This document shows, one piece after another, positions 10,579 to 20,753 of a DNA stretch of 64,000 bases. The DNA is from Mycosarcoma maydis (lineage: Eukaryota > Basidiomycota > Ustilaginomycetes > Ustilaginales). Under the pieces are notes generated by a model. The model did no database searches and was not told the origin of the DNA. It saw only the letters and a list, made by a program, of their open reading frames with translations. Numbering within the stretch: the stretch's first letter is position 1; each line of letters begins with the position of its first letter. Location: contig NC_026492.1 in the NCBI RefSeq assembly GCF_000328475.2, positions 434,001 through 498,000 of the forward strand, in the 5' to 3' direction. The translations under genes were made by a program, and so were the position numbers.

Positions 10579-12708
10579 ATGAAGCGCCAAGCAGAAAAGC
10601 AAATTCGTAGAGAGGATGGCGACGATGCATCCGACGAAGAGTCGCCGTCACAGCACTCGATGCCTGCCACTCCAGCCACAGGCAGAGTCATCCGCGGTTT
10701 GCCCAAGCGTCGAGGCACACCGGGTACACCCGGTTCAGCAGCAGCAGCCGCCGCCACATCAGCCGCTCCAATCACCTTCGGCGCTGCAGCATCGTCCTCG
10801 CCGGCATCATCTTTCGGTGCACCAGCGGGCTCCAACCCTTTCGCCAGTTTAGGTGGCACCGTTGGTTTGGGTAGCTCCAATTCCGCCGCAACGCCGGCCG
10901 CCACCACAACGAATCCAACGTTCAGCTTTGGTACCTCTGCTGCCGCACCCACATCCAGCTCTGCTTCTCAACCACCGACGAAAGCAAATCCATTTGGCAG
11001 CTTCACTGGCTTAACTGCTGCCAAGCCCGCTGCTGCTGCAGAGAACGCTCCTTCGTCAGCTCCGCCCCCTTCGTTCTCGTTTGGAGCATCCGCCACAGCT
11101 GCATCACCATCTAGCTCGAATGGCTCCATGCCTCCATCTCAGACGTCGAGCATGGCTTCGGGTATCCTTGGAGGCGTGTCCTCTGCCCCTGCTGCAGCAT
11201 CTCCTTCGTCGACTTCAGCTGCCAATGGCCAAAGCACGTCGTCGAGAGAAAAGGACCAGCTTCGTTCGCTTCGCGGTCTCAACATTTCCTTCCAGTCCAC
11301 GCTAACGCAGAAGGTCAAAGAGCAGCTCGATGCGGATCCATTTGCCGACCTCACAGCTCTGATCGAGTCGTTCCGAGAGCAGTATCGCAAGCATCGCAAC
11401 AGTATTGAGAGCAACAGCTCGTCTGCTGCTACTGCTGCTGCTGCTGCGACCACAAGCACTACAAGCACGATCAGCAGCAACGCGACTTCATTCGAGCCAG
11501 CTACCAATGCCATATCTACGACGTCTTTCAGCGCTCCACCTTCCGCTGCTGCTGCTGCTGCTGCCGCCTCCACATCCACCTCGTCGGCTCTCCCGAGCTT
11601 CAGCTTCGGCAAACCCGCATCGAAAGCTGCTTTCGTGTCTTCGAGCACAGAGGCTCCCAGCGCACCTTCCTTTTCCTTCGCATCCAGCACGAGCGCTGCC
11701 AAACCAGCCAGCTCTGCTTTCTCCTTCTCGCCTCTTCCCACTTCGAGCTCGGCACCATCCAGTACAACGCCCGCTTCCTCGTCTTTCTCCTCCGGGTCGT
11801 TTAACTTTAATAACAAGTCGATTGCTGCAGATGCAAAGGCTCATGAGGACAATGACAAAGATCAAGCAGGACACGAACACGACGATGAGCAACAAGACGC
11901 TCAGCATGACGACGGACAAAATGAGGACGACGAAGAAGATGACGACGACAACGATGACGACGACGACGACGATGAGGATGACGAGGAGGAGGATGACGAA
12001 ATCGAGCAAGAGGATGAAGAAGACAACGATAATGATGACGACGACATAGTGGTGACCGGCTCAAAGTCAGTTTCTGATTCGACGTCTAGTGTCAAGCCAC
12101 CTTCGTTCTCGCTTCCAGCAGGCGGTTTCTCCTTCGGTGGAAAGCGTGTGGACAGCAGTGTTTCAGAAGAAGACGATAAGAAAGCAGAGGCAACGCGCAA
12201 CATGAAAGGAGCTCCTCAGCTCAAGCTTCCCAGCACTGGTTTCACATTCGGCGGCAAGCCTGTCAACAGTGGCAACCAACCTGCGGCCCAACCTGCGACA
12301 CCTTCCACACCGTCGTTCGGCAACAGTGCTTCAGCTTCCACGTCTTCCACGTCTTCCACGCCCAAGGCTGCTTTCACAGCGCCAACTTTCTCGTTCGGCA
12401 GTGGCATCTCTACCACATCCACAGACAGTAGCCAACCCGCTTTTGGCGGCTTTGGCTTGTCCGCAACCAAGGCCACGTCTTCCACACCATCATTCTCGTT
12501 CGGCAGCTCGGCGATCAACAAACCCTCCCCGTCCGGCGCTTCTCCCACGTTTTCCTTCGGCGCATCTTCCACTCCTGCCAGTGGCGCTTCGAACTTTGCC
12601 AATCTGTCGGCCAGCACAGCTGCCAACCCAGGCGCGTTCACCTTTGGCTCCGGAACCATCAAGTTCGGCGATGCGCATAGCACCGAGAAGAAGGACGAAC
12701 AAAATTGA
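10579..12708 (+). CDS. FG-repeat nucleoporin, Nup2/Nup50-like
   Basis: A nuclear-pore basket component involved in importin-alpha recycling in its relatives. The protein has 709 residues from ATG 10579. The N-terminus (MKRQAEKQIRRED, then RVIRGLPKR) matches the Nup50/Nup2 importin-binding segment. About a dozen FSFG/FTFG repeats are spread along Ser/Ala-rich sequence. Around residues 235-290 is a non-repetitive helix (LRSLRGLNISFQSTLTQKV, then DPFADLTALIESF) like the one in fungal Nup2. An almost purely Asp/Glu tract lies near residues 440-490. No C-terminal Ran-binding domain is visible: the frame ends just after the last FG motif, unlike yeast Nup2. It could instead be another FG nucleoporin with a Nup50-type N-terminus. 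Confidence 0.75.
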   Translation: MKRQAEKQIRREDGDDASDEESPSQHSMPATPATGRVIRGLPKRRGTPGTPGSAAAAAATSAAPITFGAAASSSPASSFGAPAGSNPFASLGGTVGLGSSNSAATPAATTTNPTFSFGTSAAAPTSSSASQPPTKANPFGSFTGLTAAKPAAAAENAPSSAPPPSFSFGASATAASPSSSNGSMPPSQTSSMASGILGGVSSAPAAASPSSTSAANGQSTSSREKDQLRSLRGLNISFQSTLTQKVKEQLDADPFADLTALIESFREQYRKHRNSIESNSSSAATAAAAATTSTTSTISSNATSFEPATNAISTTSFSAPPSAAAAAAAASTSTSSALPSFSFGKPASKAAFVSSSTEAPSAPSFSFASSTSAAKPASSAFSFSPLPTSSSAPSSTTPASSSFSSGSFNFNNKSIAADAKAHEDNDKDQAGHEHDDEQQDAQHDDGQNEDDEEDDDDNDDDDDDDEDDEEEDDEIEQEDEEDNDNDDDDIVVTGSKSVSDSTSSVKPPSFSLPAGGFSFGGKRVDSSVSEEDDKKAEATRNMKGAPQLKLPSTGFTFGGKPVNSGNQPAAQPATPSTPSFGNSASASTSSTSSTPKAAFTAPTFSFGSGISTTSTDSSQPAFGGFGLSATKATSSTPSFSFGSSAINKPSPSGASPTFSFGASSTPASGASNFANLSASTAANPGAFTFGSGTIKFGDAHSTEKKDEQN

Positions 12709-13477
12709 GTCTACAGTACGCCTTTGAAAAAATTTAGAGGTTGCTTTATCTCATTCGAGCCTCGTGTGATCTTGAGATGTGGGAATACGTGTGCGTTTCG
12801 TTGAGTGCGGTACGACCTCTTGCGGGCGTAAAGGGAGCTTCTTGAGATGGATGGTGACTCAGGGCTCGGTACCATTCTCCTTTCTGATGGCTAACTTGTT
12901 CAAGTTGGCGCGATTTCACGTCTTGGAGCGAACTTTGCATCAAGCGATTCATCTGGCGTGCATCCGCTTGTGCAGTGTCGATCGTAACAAATCCGAACAT
13001 ATTAGCAGTAAGTACACCGAGCCTCGTCAAAATGGTCGATTCGGCATCCCACCTGTGAAGCTCACACGACCTTCACAGGAAGAGATTTGCGGGATGAAAA
13101 AAGTGTATTACTTCCCACGACACGCGTCGAATCACGAGAGGGAGATGGGGATGAATGATGCTTGTCGACCATCGCATGGCTCATTTGCAGGTGAAGCTTT
13201 GATGTTTTGCCCGTGCACGCTGAACAGCGTTCTGGAAGATGGCGATGTGTACCGACACTCACGGATGCGTACTTGATACAGTCGGCACACATGTAGCCGA
13301 GATACGCGTTACAGAGCGGGTAGCGAAACTAAGTTGAAGCAGCAAGTGTCTTGATTTGACAAGAGTCACATGCGTATGGCGTCGGTCAGCTTGGGACGAA
13401 AGTAGACAGCGACAGCATATGCGTATAAGTAAGGCCATAGGCAAACGCACCGAGTGTTTCGCAAGCACGATTTGTCC
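12709..13477. other. Intergenic upstream of the secreted-protein gene
   Basis: A 769-nt stretch with no supported gene; the longest open frame (12779-13276) opens only at a GTG. It presumably carries the promoter of the secreted-protein gene. Notably I see no clear ATTCGTGATT motif here, unlike most other intergenic stretches. Confidence 0.5.
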
Positions 13478-14029
13478 ATGCTACTCAGGTTGATGAACAT
13501 GTCTGGAGCCATGAAGAAGTTTATCTTGGTTTCGGTTTCGCTCTCGCTCTACCTCTTTCTGAGCGTTGTCTCGGTGACGGCCAACGAAAGGCCCAGCAAT
13601 GGCGGTGCAAACTACGCCACGCTCAGCTGTCGCGAAACGCGCAGTCGTACCTGCTGGGGTAACGGTCACGGTGTCAACTGTGGCCCGATCCCAGCAGCCA
13701 ACTACGCGGGTGAATCAGTAGATCCTAACGGCTACCTCGCTGGAGCCTACGGATCCATCACGAGCGATGCCCTCCCCGGCGGCTGTCCGCACGTTGCCGA
13801 AGGCGCCAAATTCACCGTCTTCGCCTCTCGTTCGTACGATAACTGGCACACGCAACAAAACATCAAGCTGTATGTCGAGGTGGTCAACACCAACGGTTGG
13901 CTCACGCTCAACACCAAGCTCGACAAAGGAGGTGGCTGCAATCTGCCCGTGACGCATAACGTCGGCGACGATCATTACGGTGCCCAAGAGTGGGAGGCTA
14001 AGGGTGACTATGAGCACCATTGTTGGTGA
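13478..14029 (+). CDS. Small secreted cysteine-containing protein, unknown family
   Basis: I do not recognise this protein. Four in-frame ATGs lie close together (13478, 13493, 13499, 13511), giving 183 down to 172 residues. All precede a strong signal peptide (MKKFILVSVSLSLYLFLSVV), with a likely cleavage after SVTA. The mature part is about 145 residues, hydrophilic and rich in Gly, Asn and Tyr, with six cysteines (in the contexts LSCRE, RTCWG, VNCGP, GGCPH, GGCNL, HHCW), which could form three disulfides. There is no transmembrane segment and no KDEL-type tail. The last cysteine is the second-to-last residue. It lies tail-to-tail with DNA2 (128 nt between stops). In a plant-pathogenic smut this profile fits a candidate secreted effector or surface protein; that is inference. 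Confidence 0.7.
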   Translation: MLLRLMNMSGAMKKFILVSVSLSLYLFLSVVSVTANERPSNGGANYATLSCRETRSRTCWGNGHGVNCGPIPAANYAGESVDPNGYLAGAYGSITSDALPGGCPHVAEGAKFTVFASRSYDNWHTQQNIKLYVEVVNTNGWLTLNTKLDKGGGCNLPVTHNVGDDHYGAQEWEAKGDYEHHCW

Positions 14030-14156
14030 GAAACCAGCTGCATCTGCACGACTGCCGATGCAACACGCACCCCAACACATCCACCATCCACCAAGACACA
14101 CGCGACAGTCACACAGTACAGAGTTTCGTATTCAACGGGATTGCATTGTCAACACG

Positions 14157-17100
14157 TTAGACGTCAGACATCCAGCCTGCATCCCTGCACATCTTCAACA
14201 ATGGCTGTAGCACGCGAGAACCTTGTAATGTGGCTGTGTGACCTATGAGGATGAGTTTGCGTTTGGCTCGTGTCAGAGTGACATTGAGTCGGCGAACGTC
14301 ATTCAGCAGTTCACCCGTGTTTCCTCCTTGAGCTCCTTCTTCCTCCCTGTAAGCCTCGGCCATGGTGCTACTGGAGCCAGAGCAGCGCTGGTAATTGGCA
14401 CGGGTAAAACTAACCAATATGACGTCTTTGTCTCTTCCCTGGCTTTGATCTGCGGTCAAAAGCTCGATCGCGTCCAGCCTGCGTAGCTGCTGGCCGTCTC
14501 CGCACTTGTCAAGCAGCGAACGCAGAAGCTTCAACTGCTGACGATACGGCGTGACCACCGCAATCTGATCGGGCCTGCAACCGCCCTGTACAAGCAATGA
14601 GGCGATCCTCAGCACCACTTGTGCTTCAAACTGATTCGTCACCAGTTCGCCGTGCTTACTCTCGCCTACCTCCTCCAATCTACGCTTGGACGTGTCCAAG
14701 AACCTCACTTTGGCTTCGGGTCGAAGCAAGTCGCACAGCCACTTGTCTTCACCGGCGCCTCTCTTAGCAGCTTCGACGTTGCCAAGCATCAAGGTCTGGT
14801 CCCTGACCCGCTCGTTGCCAGCGCGTAGCTGTCCATGATAGACCATCTCGTTCGACAACCGCATAATGTCGTCGTTCATGCGGTACTGCGATCGCAGTGC
14901 TACCGTTGCTCGATCACCGTGACGCTCCGAAAGAAGCTTGAACAGCGATATGTCCAAGCCCCCTTTTTTGGCTTGTGCGTTCTTGACCAGCGGCGGAAGT
15001 TGATGGTGGTCGCCCACAAGAACAAACTTGTCCGCAAATCGAAGCGGTCCCAGACAGGTAGGAAGCGGGATCTGTGACGCTTCGTCCACGATGCAGTAAT
15101 CGAAGAGGTACGTGAACGGCTCGTCTCCTCCATCACCCGCGGTAGTTCGGCTGCGCATTCTCCTGGCAAGACCAGAGGAGAACAACGTATGATGCACGCT
15201 GAGACACGTCGCTGCCACCACATTGGGTGACTCGAAAGCGTCCTTCAATTCGTTCAGCGTCCCGCAGCGCGGAAGAAGGAACTGGTGGGCATCCGGATGC
15301 ACTTTGTCCTTGCTACCGAGGCGTAGAATGCGCAAAGGGCTATCCACGCGCTTGCTCTCATCCTCACTAAGTCTGCGAAGGATGGTATCGACCGCCGAAT
15401 GCGTGTAACTTGTCAAAAGAATCCGCTTGCCCAGCTTGACGAGCAGCTCGATGAGTTTGGCAATGATTGTTGTTTTACCTGTTCCCGGCATGCCAAGCAC
15501 AAGAGCATAGTCTTGGGTGGTGAGCACCTTGTCGATCACCACCTTTTGGTCTTGGTTGAGGCTTGGATCAGCTCGGGCTCGCTCAATGATCTGCTCGGCT
15601 GGCTCTTGATCCGAACTGGTCGAGAAATTCTTCTGCAGCTGCTCCGGTTGCAGGAAGCGTGGAGCACGCAAATCAACCACCAGCTCGCGACGCTTAACAT
15701 CACCGCCTCTCCCGGGCGCCAAGAACAGTGCGGCCAAGTTGGCTCGGATGCGACCCATGCCGCTCGAAAGTTCGTCCTTGTCGATGCGGAAGACGATCCG
15801 CTCAGCGGCAGATGCAACGTCAAATGGCTCTATGTGCGCATTCGCGTTGGTGTTCACCAATGCTCTTTGCATGGCTGCTTCGAGCGAGTGATCAAGCCCA
15901 ATCTCGATGCAAGTCGGAGTGAGGTTGGACACAAAGCCCTGAGCCACCGAAAGCATATGCGGCTCGATTGAGACAGTCACGGGATCATTGATGGTAATAT
16001 GACCAGACAGAAGACCTGCCTCCGCGCTCTGAGTTGGATCTTGATGGCGAACGAAGCGGTGGACGACTCTGCGCATCGATCCCGAAGCCTCTGGCAGGCA
16101 AGACTCGTGAAGAATGTCAAGACGCATCTTGCCAAAGCATCGGCCCACCCTTTCGCGCTGCTCCGCTGTCATGGTCCACATTTCCCTACGAAGGCGAACA
16201 GCGTCCTCCTCTTCGAGATTCAGCAAACGGTCCCATTTGCGGAAAAATTCGAGATGGACATCTGTCAGGTGCCCAGTCTTTTGCTCAAAGATGTCTGCAA
16301 TCGGTGTCCTTTTAGACAAGATCCTGCCTGATTTTGGCGCACTGATACCCTCAATATCCTCGAGCTTGACTTCTGATGGCTCGACGACGTTCTCTACGGC
16401 GCGACGGAAGAGCATACACCCATCAACGGCATAGCATCGTCGACATTTGTGCTCGCTGTCGATGGTCGGCGGCAGTACCGGTAGAGGCTCTTCAGACGCC
16501 GTCATTACAAGCTCGTCGTTACGAAGCCGACTCGAGTCGAGGCGAAGATAGTGCGCGAGCTCATTGCGGCCGATGATAAGACTGCGCACTTCGTTTCGGC
16601 TGAAGCGGATGCGATGCAGCTCGCCAGATTTCGAGTAGTAGAGCAGCCCATCGTTGACGCGAACTCCGTATCGGTCCGACATCATGAGCGTATACATCAT
16701 GGTCTGAGCGCGATGTTCCGTCGACACGAACTCTGCACGACCCGTCTTAAGCTCCAAAGGTACCACTGATGTTGTGATACGGCGCTGCGATTGCTCTCTT
16801 GACGTATTTGTCCGAGTGCCACGCACGAAAGCTTGACCATGTTGAGCCGAAGTTGTCATCGGGGCCGGAGGCTCGGACTCTTCGAAAATATCGCACTCGA
16901 CCGATACGTCGATCTTACCCTTGAGGCCAAAGATGGGACTCCAGATCTCTTCTTCTACATCGAGGATGCGTCGGAGGCGTACTTTAGCAAGAGGCGCGGC
17001 GTGCGAGTGACCCGAGTCTCGCAAGGTTGCCTCTGGATGAAATGTAGCGTCCTCTCCTTGCAGCAGAAAAGTACGAGCAAAGTGGGCAAAAGGAGCCGCT

Positions 17101-18521
17101 TTTTCTCGCAACTGCATTGCGGCATCATCAGTGCTGAGCTCGATGGCGTACAAGCTCTCGATGTTGGCGCGGACCTGCTTCTCGACTTGTTGCTCGACAA
17201 AAGTCCGGCTGAAGTTACCAATGCCCTGCCATTGATCAGGCCAAGGCGATACGGAAGGGAGTGTGTCCAATGGGCCCTCTGGCTCGTTGGTCTCGATCGT
17301 ATCGAAATTCTGTACAGATGGCGAGGCGGTGAGACATGCTTGCAACAATTCGTGTAGCATGTTACCCATAACAAGACTGAGTGTCACATCGGATGCACCA
17401 CGCAGCCGATCCTGGACAACTGGTTTCCGAATGCATGAGGCAACGTCGGCTACTTTGGTCGCTGAGACTAGAACATCAGGATGGACAACCAGAAGGTTAT
17501 CAAGCGCATGGTCAACCGAGTCCGAATTTTTAGCTGAAGTGGAGCGCGAAGCGAGGATCATAATCTTGGCTCTAGGTGCAACGTCAGAGGCAAGCAGCTC
17601 CTGAGTGGCACACTGTGACAGCGACGGCATGGAGGCTAGGTCGTCCCAGAGGTCGTCGTCCTCGTCTTGTACATCGCTGGCATTTAACGGCTGGGTTTGC
17701 TCGACACAGGGCTGCTCTATGACCATTTTAACCTGGGGCTCGTCTTTCGAACCTTGATAATACTGATCTAAGCTTCTGGGAACAGTGCTGGGTTCAATCT
17801 CGAAGTGACCGACGAGATGTACGACACTGCCTACCGAGACCAGCGTCTGCAGCCAGTCGTCGCGGAGGGCGGCAAGCAGCACTTCTGTCTCATTACCTGG
17901 TGGATCACTGCCAGTTCCACTTTTCGACGGACTAGTCTGGTTGATGTTAACGCTCTGCTTGTCAGGTTCGAGGACCAGGATTTTCTCTGGAAGAAGACGT
18001 TTAGATGGGCCTGCACTGTCGACGGACAGCTGATACGAGCTGTCTACCACTGCCGAGATACGAGCACGTGTATAGGTGCATCGTTCACGAGCTTGAACGT
18101 TTGTGCGAGCGGAAGTGGGCTTCGATGCCGATGTCGTGGACGTGTCTGGTATTGATACCGGTATTGTGGGGCTGACAGAGTGTTCAGTCTTTTGGCGCTT
18201 TATGTCAGAGGCTGAAACGGCACGCTGAGTTGAGCTTGTCGAAGTGGCTGACGGTTGTTTGAGCCGGTCTTCACCGTCGAAATTGATGAGTTGAGACTGA
18301 GAGAGCGTCAAGTCCTTGAGAGGGGATCTGACAAGTTTCGAGGCTGGGTTAGGCGAGGCGCTTTTGCGGTACGAAGAAGGCTTGCGCTGTTGCGACAATG
18401 GAGGGCTGTACGTCGGTTTCTTCCTTGGTGGACTTTGCGATGGAGGGATGGAAAAGTGAGAGGCATCGAGATCGGCAAACAACTCGTCCATAAAACGTGC
18501 ATCGGCGGCGTCGAACGTCAT
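14157..18521 (-). CDS. DNA2: DNA replication helicase/nuclease Dna2
   Basis: Processes Okazaki-fragment flaps and resects double-strand breaks. A single 1454-residue exon from ATG 18521. A disordered Ser/Pro-rich N-terminus of about 180 residues precedes the conserved part. The RecB-type nuclease shows GKIDVSV and the E-x-K motif ELKTGR (near residue 589). Iron-sulfur ligands are likely the Cys in LLQACL (near 393) and the three in CRRCYAVDGC (near 695). The SF1B helicase has GMPGTGKTT (near 1008), DEASQ (near 1144), GDHHQLPP, SQYRMN, VTPYRQQ, ADQSQGRDKD and LTRAKRKL. All helicase motifs and nuclease residues look intact, and length matches fungal Dna2. Confidence 0.95.
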   Translation of the reverse strand: MTFDAADARFMDELFADLDASHFSIPPSQSPPRKKPTYSPPLSQQRKPSSYRKSASPNPASKLVRSPLKDLTLSQSQLINFDGEDRLKQPSATSTSSTQRAVSASDIKRQKTEHSVSPTIPVSIPDTSTTSASKPTSARTNVQARERCTYTRARISAVVDSSYQLSVDSAGPSKRLLPEKILVLEPDKQSVNINQTSPSKSGTGSDPPGNETEVLLAALRDDWLQTLVSVGSVVHLVGHFEIEPSTVPRSLDQYYQGSKDEPQVKMVIEQPCVEQTQPLNASDVQDEDDDLWDDLASMPSLSQCATQELLASDVAPRAKIMILASRSTSAKNSDSVDHALDNLLVVHPDVLVSATKVADVASCIRKPVVQDRLRGASDVTLSLVMGNMLHELLQACLTASPSVQNFDTIETNEPEGPLDTLPSVSPWPDQWQGIGNFSRTFVEQQVEKQVRANIESLYAIELSTDDAAMQLREKAAPFAHFARTFLLQGEDATFHPEATLRDSGHSHAAPLAKVRLRRILDVEEEIWSPIFGLKGKIDVSVECDIFEESEPPAPMTTSAQHGQAFVRGTRTNTSREQSQRRITTSVVPLELKTGRAEFVSTEHRAQTMMYTLMMSDRYGVRVNDGLLYYSKSGELHRIRFSRNEVRSLIIGRNELAHYLRLDSSRLRNDELVMTASEEPLPVLPPTIDSEHKCRRCYAVDGCMLFRRAVENVVEPSEVKLEDIEGISAPKSGRILSKRTPIADIFEQKTGHLTDVHLEFFRKWDRLLNLEEEDAVRLRREMWTMTAEQRERVGRCFGKMRLDILHESCLPEASGSMRRVVHRFVRHQDPTQSAEAGLLSGHITINDPVTVSIEPHMLSVAQGFVSNLTPTCIEIGLDHSLEAAMQRALVNTNANAHIEPFDVASAAERIVFRIDKDELSSGMGRIRANLAALFLAPGRGGDVKRRELVVDLRAPRFLQPEQLQKNFSTSSDQEPAEQIIERARADPSLNQDQKVVIDKVLTTQDYALVLGMPGTGKTTIIAKLIELLVKLGKRILLTSYTHSAVDTILRRLSEDESKRVDSPLRILRLGSKDKVHPDAHQFLLPRCGTLNELKDAFESPNVVAATCLSVHHTLFSSGLARRMRSRTTAGDGGDEPFTYLFDYCIVDEASQIPLPTCLGPLRFADKFVLVGDHHQLPPLVKNAQAKKGGLDISLFKLLSERHGDRATVALRSQYRMNDDIMRLSNEMVYHGQLRAGNERVRDQTLMLGNVEAAKRGAGEDKWLCDLLRPEAKVRFLDTSKRRLEEVGESKHGELVTNQFEAQVVLRIASLLVQGGCRPDQIAVVTPYRQQLKLLRSLLDKCGDGQQLRRLDAIELLTADQSQGRDKDVILVSFTRANYQRCSGSSSTMAEAYREEEGAQGGNTGELLNDVRRLNVTLTRAKRKLILIGHTATLQGSRVLQPLLKMCRDAGWMSDV

Positions 18522-19118
18522 GATAGCAAAGTGTCACGATTGAATCGAGCCGCAGCCTGAGCTACACCGGTGCTTCTCCGAGCTACTGAGGCGAGAGTTT
18601 ACATGTGAAGCCTTTCTTGATATGTTTGGTGGGAATGCGAGTCGATGGATGGTGACATTTGTGATAATTGATTGCCCTCAGCCAGTCCTGACTGAACACG
18701 ACGAGAACAAGTCCAGAGTCACGAAGTTGTAAGTCACATTCACGAGTGTTGCTCTGCGCTGAGCTTTCACTTTAGTGACACTCGTGACTGTCCAATTCAC
18801 TTTACGCATCGTGCCTTCGTGCTTGGACCCTGACCGAGATTCATGATTCGTGATTCGTGATTGCAAACTTTGCGAGCCACACTCACGACTACCACACAGC
18901 ACGCGCTCGCGTCGTGTCACGCGTCGGGCGTTCTGGCTGAATGTGTTAGATCCTACACCAAACCAAGCCAGCGTGCAGTCACGAGCTTCGTGCTTTTGCG
19001 TTACGTGATACCCTCGCAAGCTCACGCACGACAGACGCTAAGAAAGATCGACGAGGACAAACGGAGTAGGAGATTTGACCCATTACAAGATCTATAAAAG
19101 TACAGTCGCGGCTTGGCT
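18522..19118. other. Intergenic between DNA2 and ARP9 (both minus strand)
   Basis: Contains the promoter of DNA2 and the 3' end of ARP9. A cluster of the window-wide motif lies at about 18839-18863 (two tandem GATTCGT units), with CACTCGTGACTG at 18780. No gene was seen. Confidence 0.6.
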
Positions 19119-20753
19119 TCAAGCACTGAGCTTGACCGAGAAAGCCTGGTTGGGCCCTGCCTCATTGTAGTTCTGCTTAGTGATGAACGCCTTTGCTTGC
19201 GGGTCACCAAACACGAGCTTGGCATAGATGGTGCCACCGAGGAAAGGCGCCAGATCGTTACGTTCCTTGAACTCGGAAAAGTAGTCCGGCACGCGCAGCG
19301 CACGCACATTGCGAGCTTGCAGCGGATTGGGCTCAGCAAGCACTTGCGCTGCTTCGGTCTGTTCGGTGGCGACGAATTCTGACAAGGCCGAGACTGCCTC
19401 GAGCTGGATCGTCTTGATCTTGGCTGGTTGGCCTGTGAAAATCAGGTTCTCCCACAGCTGAGGTCGACGGTCGGCATCCTCGACGCGCGAGATGGCGTTG
19501 GCGATGGCCAGCGGGAGCGATATGGCCTGGCCCCAATCAGGTGAGGCTGCCGACATTGGGTAGCTGTCGTGGCTCGACCAGTCCGTGACAATCGGCCCGG
19601 CTCCGAAAGGTTCATCGCCAAGATTTAGGTCAGAAGCACCAGCGACATCCTTGAGCAGCTCGGGTCGGAAGAGGGGCTCGAGGAACCGAAAACGTTCGGG
19701 ACCCACCTTGAGCTTGAGACCGCGGAAATGCACCAACACCGCCTTCTCATCCGTACTTCCGCCCGCTTGACCGTCTTCACCTGTGATGGAAGCGAGGATG
19801 GCCTCATCAATCTCTTCGCCTTGAGCTGCTTCGATTGCTTTGCGCCTCTCCTCCTCGTCATCGTGCTTCTTGGTGCCTTCTACAAGCACTGCCGCAATGT
19901 CAAAATTGCCCTCGTCATCTTGGCCATCCGCAACCGAGATCATGCCTCCGGCTCCCTTCTTGAATGCTTCTTCGTCCAGCACCAGACCTTCTTCCAGCAG
20001 CTGTTGTGCCAATGAAAAGATGGCGCTTCTCAACGCTGCCTGCTCGCTCTCATGGGATAATGCGGCGGGGGACGACGCTTTGCGAGTATATCGAAGTAGC
20101 GTCTGAATGGCCTTGACCAAGCTCTGGTCACGACGCAGCAGGTGGGCGAGATAGAGGATGCAATGGCGGGTGCCTACATCCGTCTTGACGTTGGCGTTCG
20201 ACTGTACCAGACATTCGATGACAGGAGACACGTCGCAGCTCTCGTAGCCAAGATCGACTACGCACGCGTTCATGCTGCCCACGCCGTAGCACGAGAGGAG
20301 CGGCTTTTCTGCAATCGTAATCGCAGCCGAATTGAAATGTTCAAAGAAGATCTGGGTGAGATAGGCGTGTGTCGCTCGAGACACTGGTAGTGGCAGGCTG
20401 ATGAGGATATTCGAATCATTGTGCGAGCGACGAATGGGCAAAAGGTGGAAAAGAACATAGTTCCACAGCGCAATCATCTGCTGCCAATCACGCACATAGC
20501 CCTTACGCATCGGCCAGAAGATGGCAACATCATCGCCTCTTCGTTCGGCTTGATCAAGCGCAGATCCGACCAGGTATTGTTTGTAGTCCGGAGGTGATGA
20601 CGATGAAGATGTGGATGCAGACGATCGCGGAAGACCGACACGCGCTGTGAGCGAGATGGATGGACGCTTGAGGATCTCGTGAATACCGTAGCCGGCAGTG
20701 ATTGTGTGTGAGCCAGTCACGATGATGACTGTCCTTGCTTCTCGAGCCGTCAT
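19119..20753 (-). CDS. ARP9: Actin-related protein 9 (SWI/SNF and RSC remodelling complexes)
   Basis: A nuclear actin-related protein that in fungi pairs with Arp7 in SWI/SNF-type remodellers. It has 544 residues from ATG 20753 (MTAREARTVIIVTGSH); the frame extends upstream only to a GTG. Actin-fold landmarks are TVIIVTGSHTITAGYG at the phosphate-1 position, PMRKGYVRDWQQMIALWNYV, LISLPLPVSRATHAYL, and MNACVVDLGYESCDVSPVIE as phosphate-2. The C-terminal half has an acidic insertion (about residues 270-350) before the Arp9-type block LPLAIANAISR and LWENLIFTG. The actin nucleotide-site glycines are partly replaced, as is usual in Arp9. The C-terminus aligns only loosely with actin, so Arp9 rather than Arp8 or Arp4 is judged from length and these blocks. 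Confidence 0.8.
   Translation of the reverse strand: MTAREARTVIIVTGSHTITAGYGIHEILKRPSISLTARVGLPRSSASTSSSSSPPDYKQYLVGSALDQAERRGDDVAIFWPMRKGYVRDWQQMIALWNYVLFHLLPIRRSHNDSNILISLPLPVSRATHAYLTQIFFEHFNSAAITIAEKPLLSCYGVGSMNACVVDLGYESCDVSPVIECLVQSNANVKTDVGTRHCILYLAHLLRRDQSLVKAIQTLLRYTRKASSPAALSHESEQAALRSAIFSLAQQLLEEGLVLDEEAFKKGAGGMISVADGQDDEGNFDIAAVLVEGTKKHDDEEERRKAIEAAQGEEIDEAILASITGEDGQAGGSTDEKAVLVHFRGLKLKVGPERFRFLEPLFRPELLKDVAGASDLNLGDEPFGAGPIVTDWSSHDSYPMSAASPDWGQAISLPLAIANAISRVEDADRRPQLWENLIFTGQPAKIKTIQLEAVSALSEFVATEQTEAAQVLAEPNPLQARNVRALRVPDYFSEFKERNDLAPFLGGTIYAKLVFGDPQAKAFITKQNYNEAGPNQAFSVKLSA

Noticed and set aside
11139..12203. Several minus-strand frames across the nucleoporin gene
   Set aside because: Shadows of Ser/Ala-rich and Asp-rich codon repeats.
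12779..13276. 165-codon frame upstream of the secreted-protein gene
   Set aside because: Opens at a GTG; no conserved pattern.
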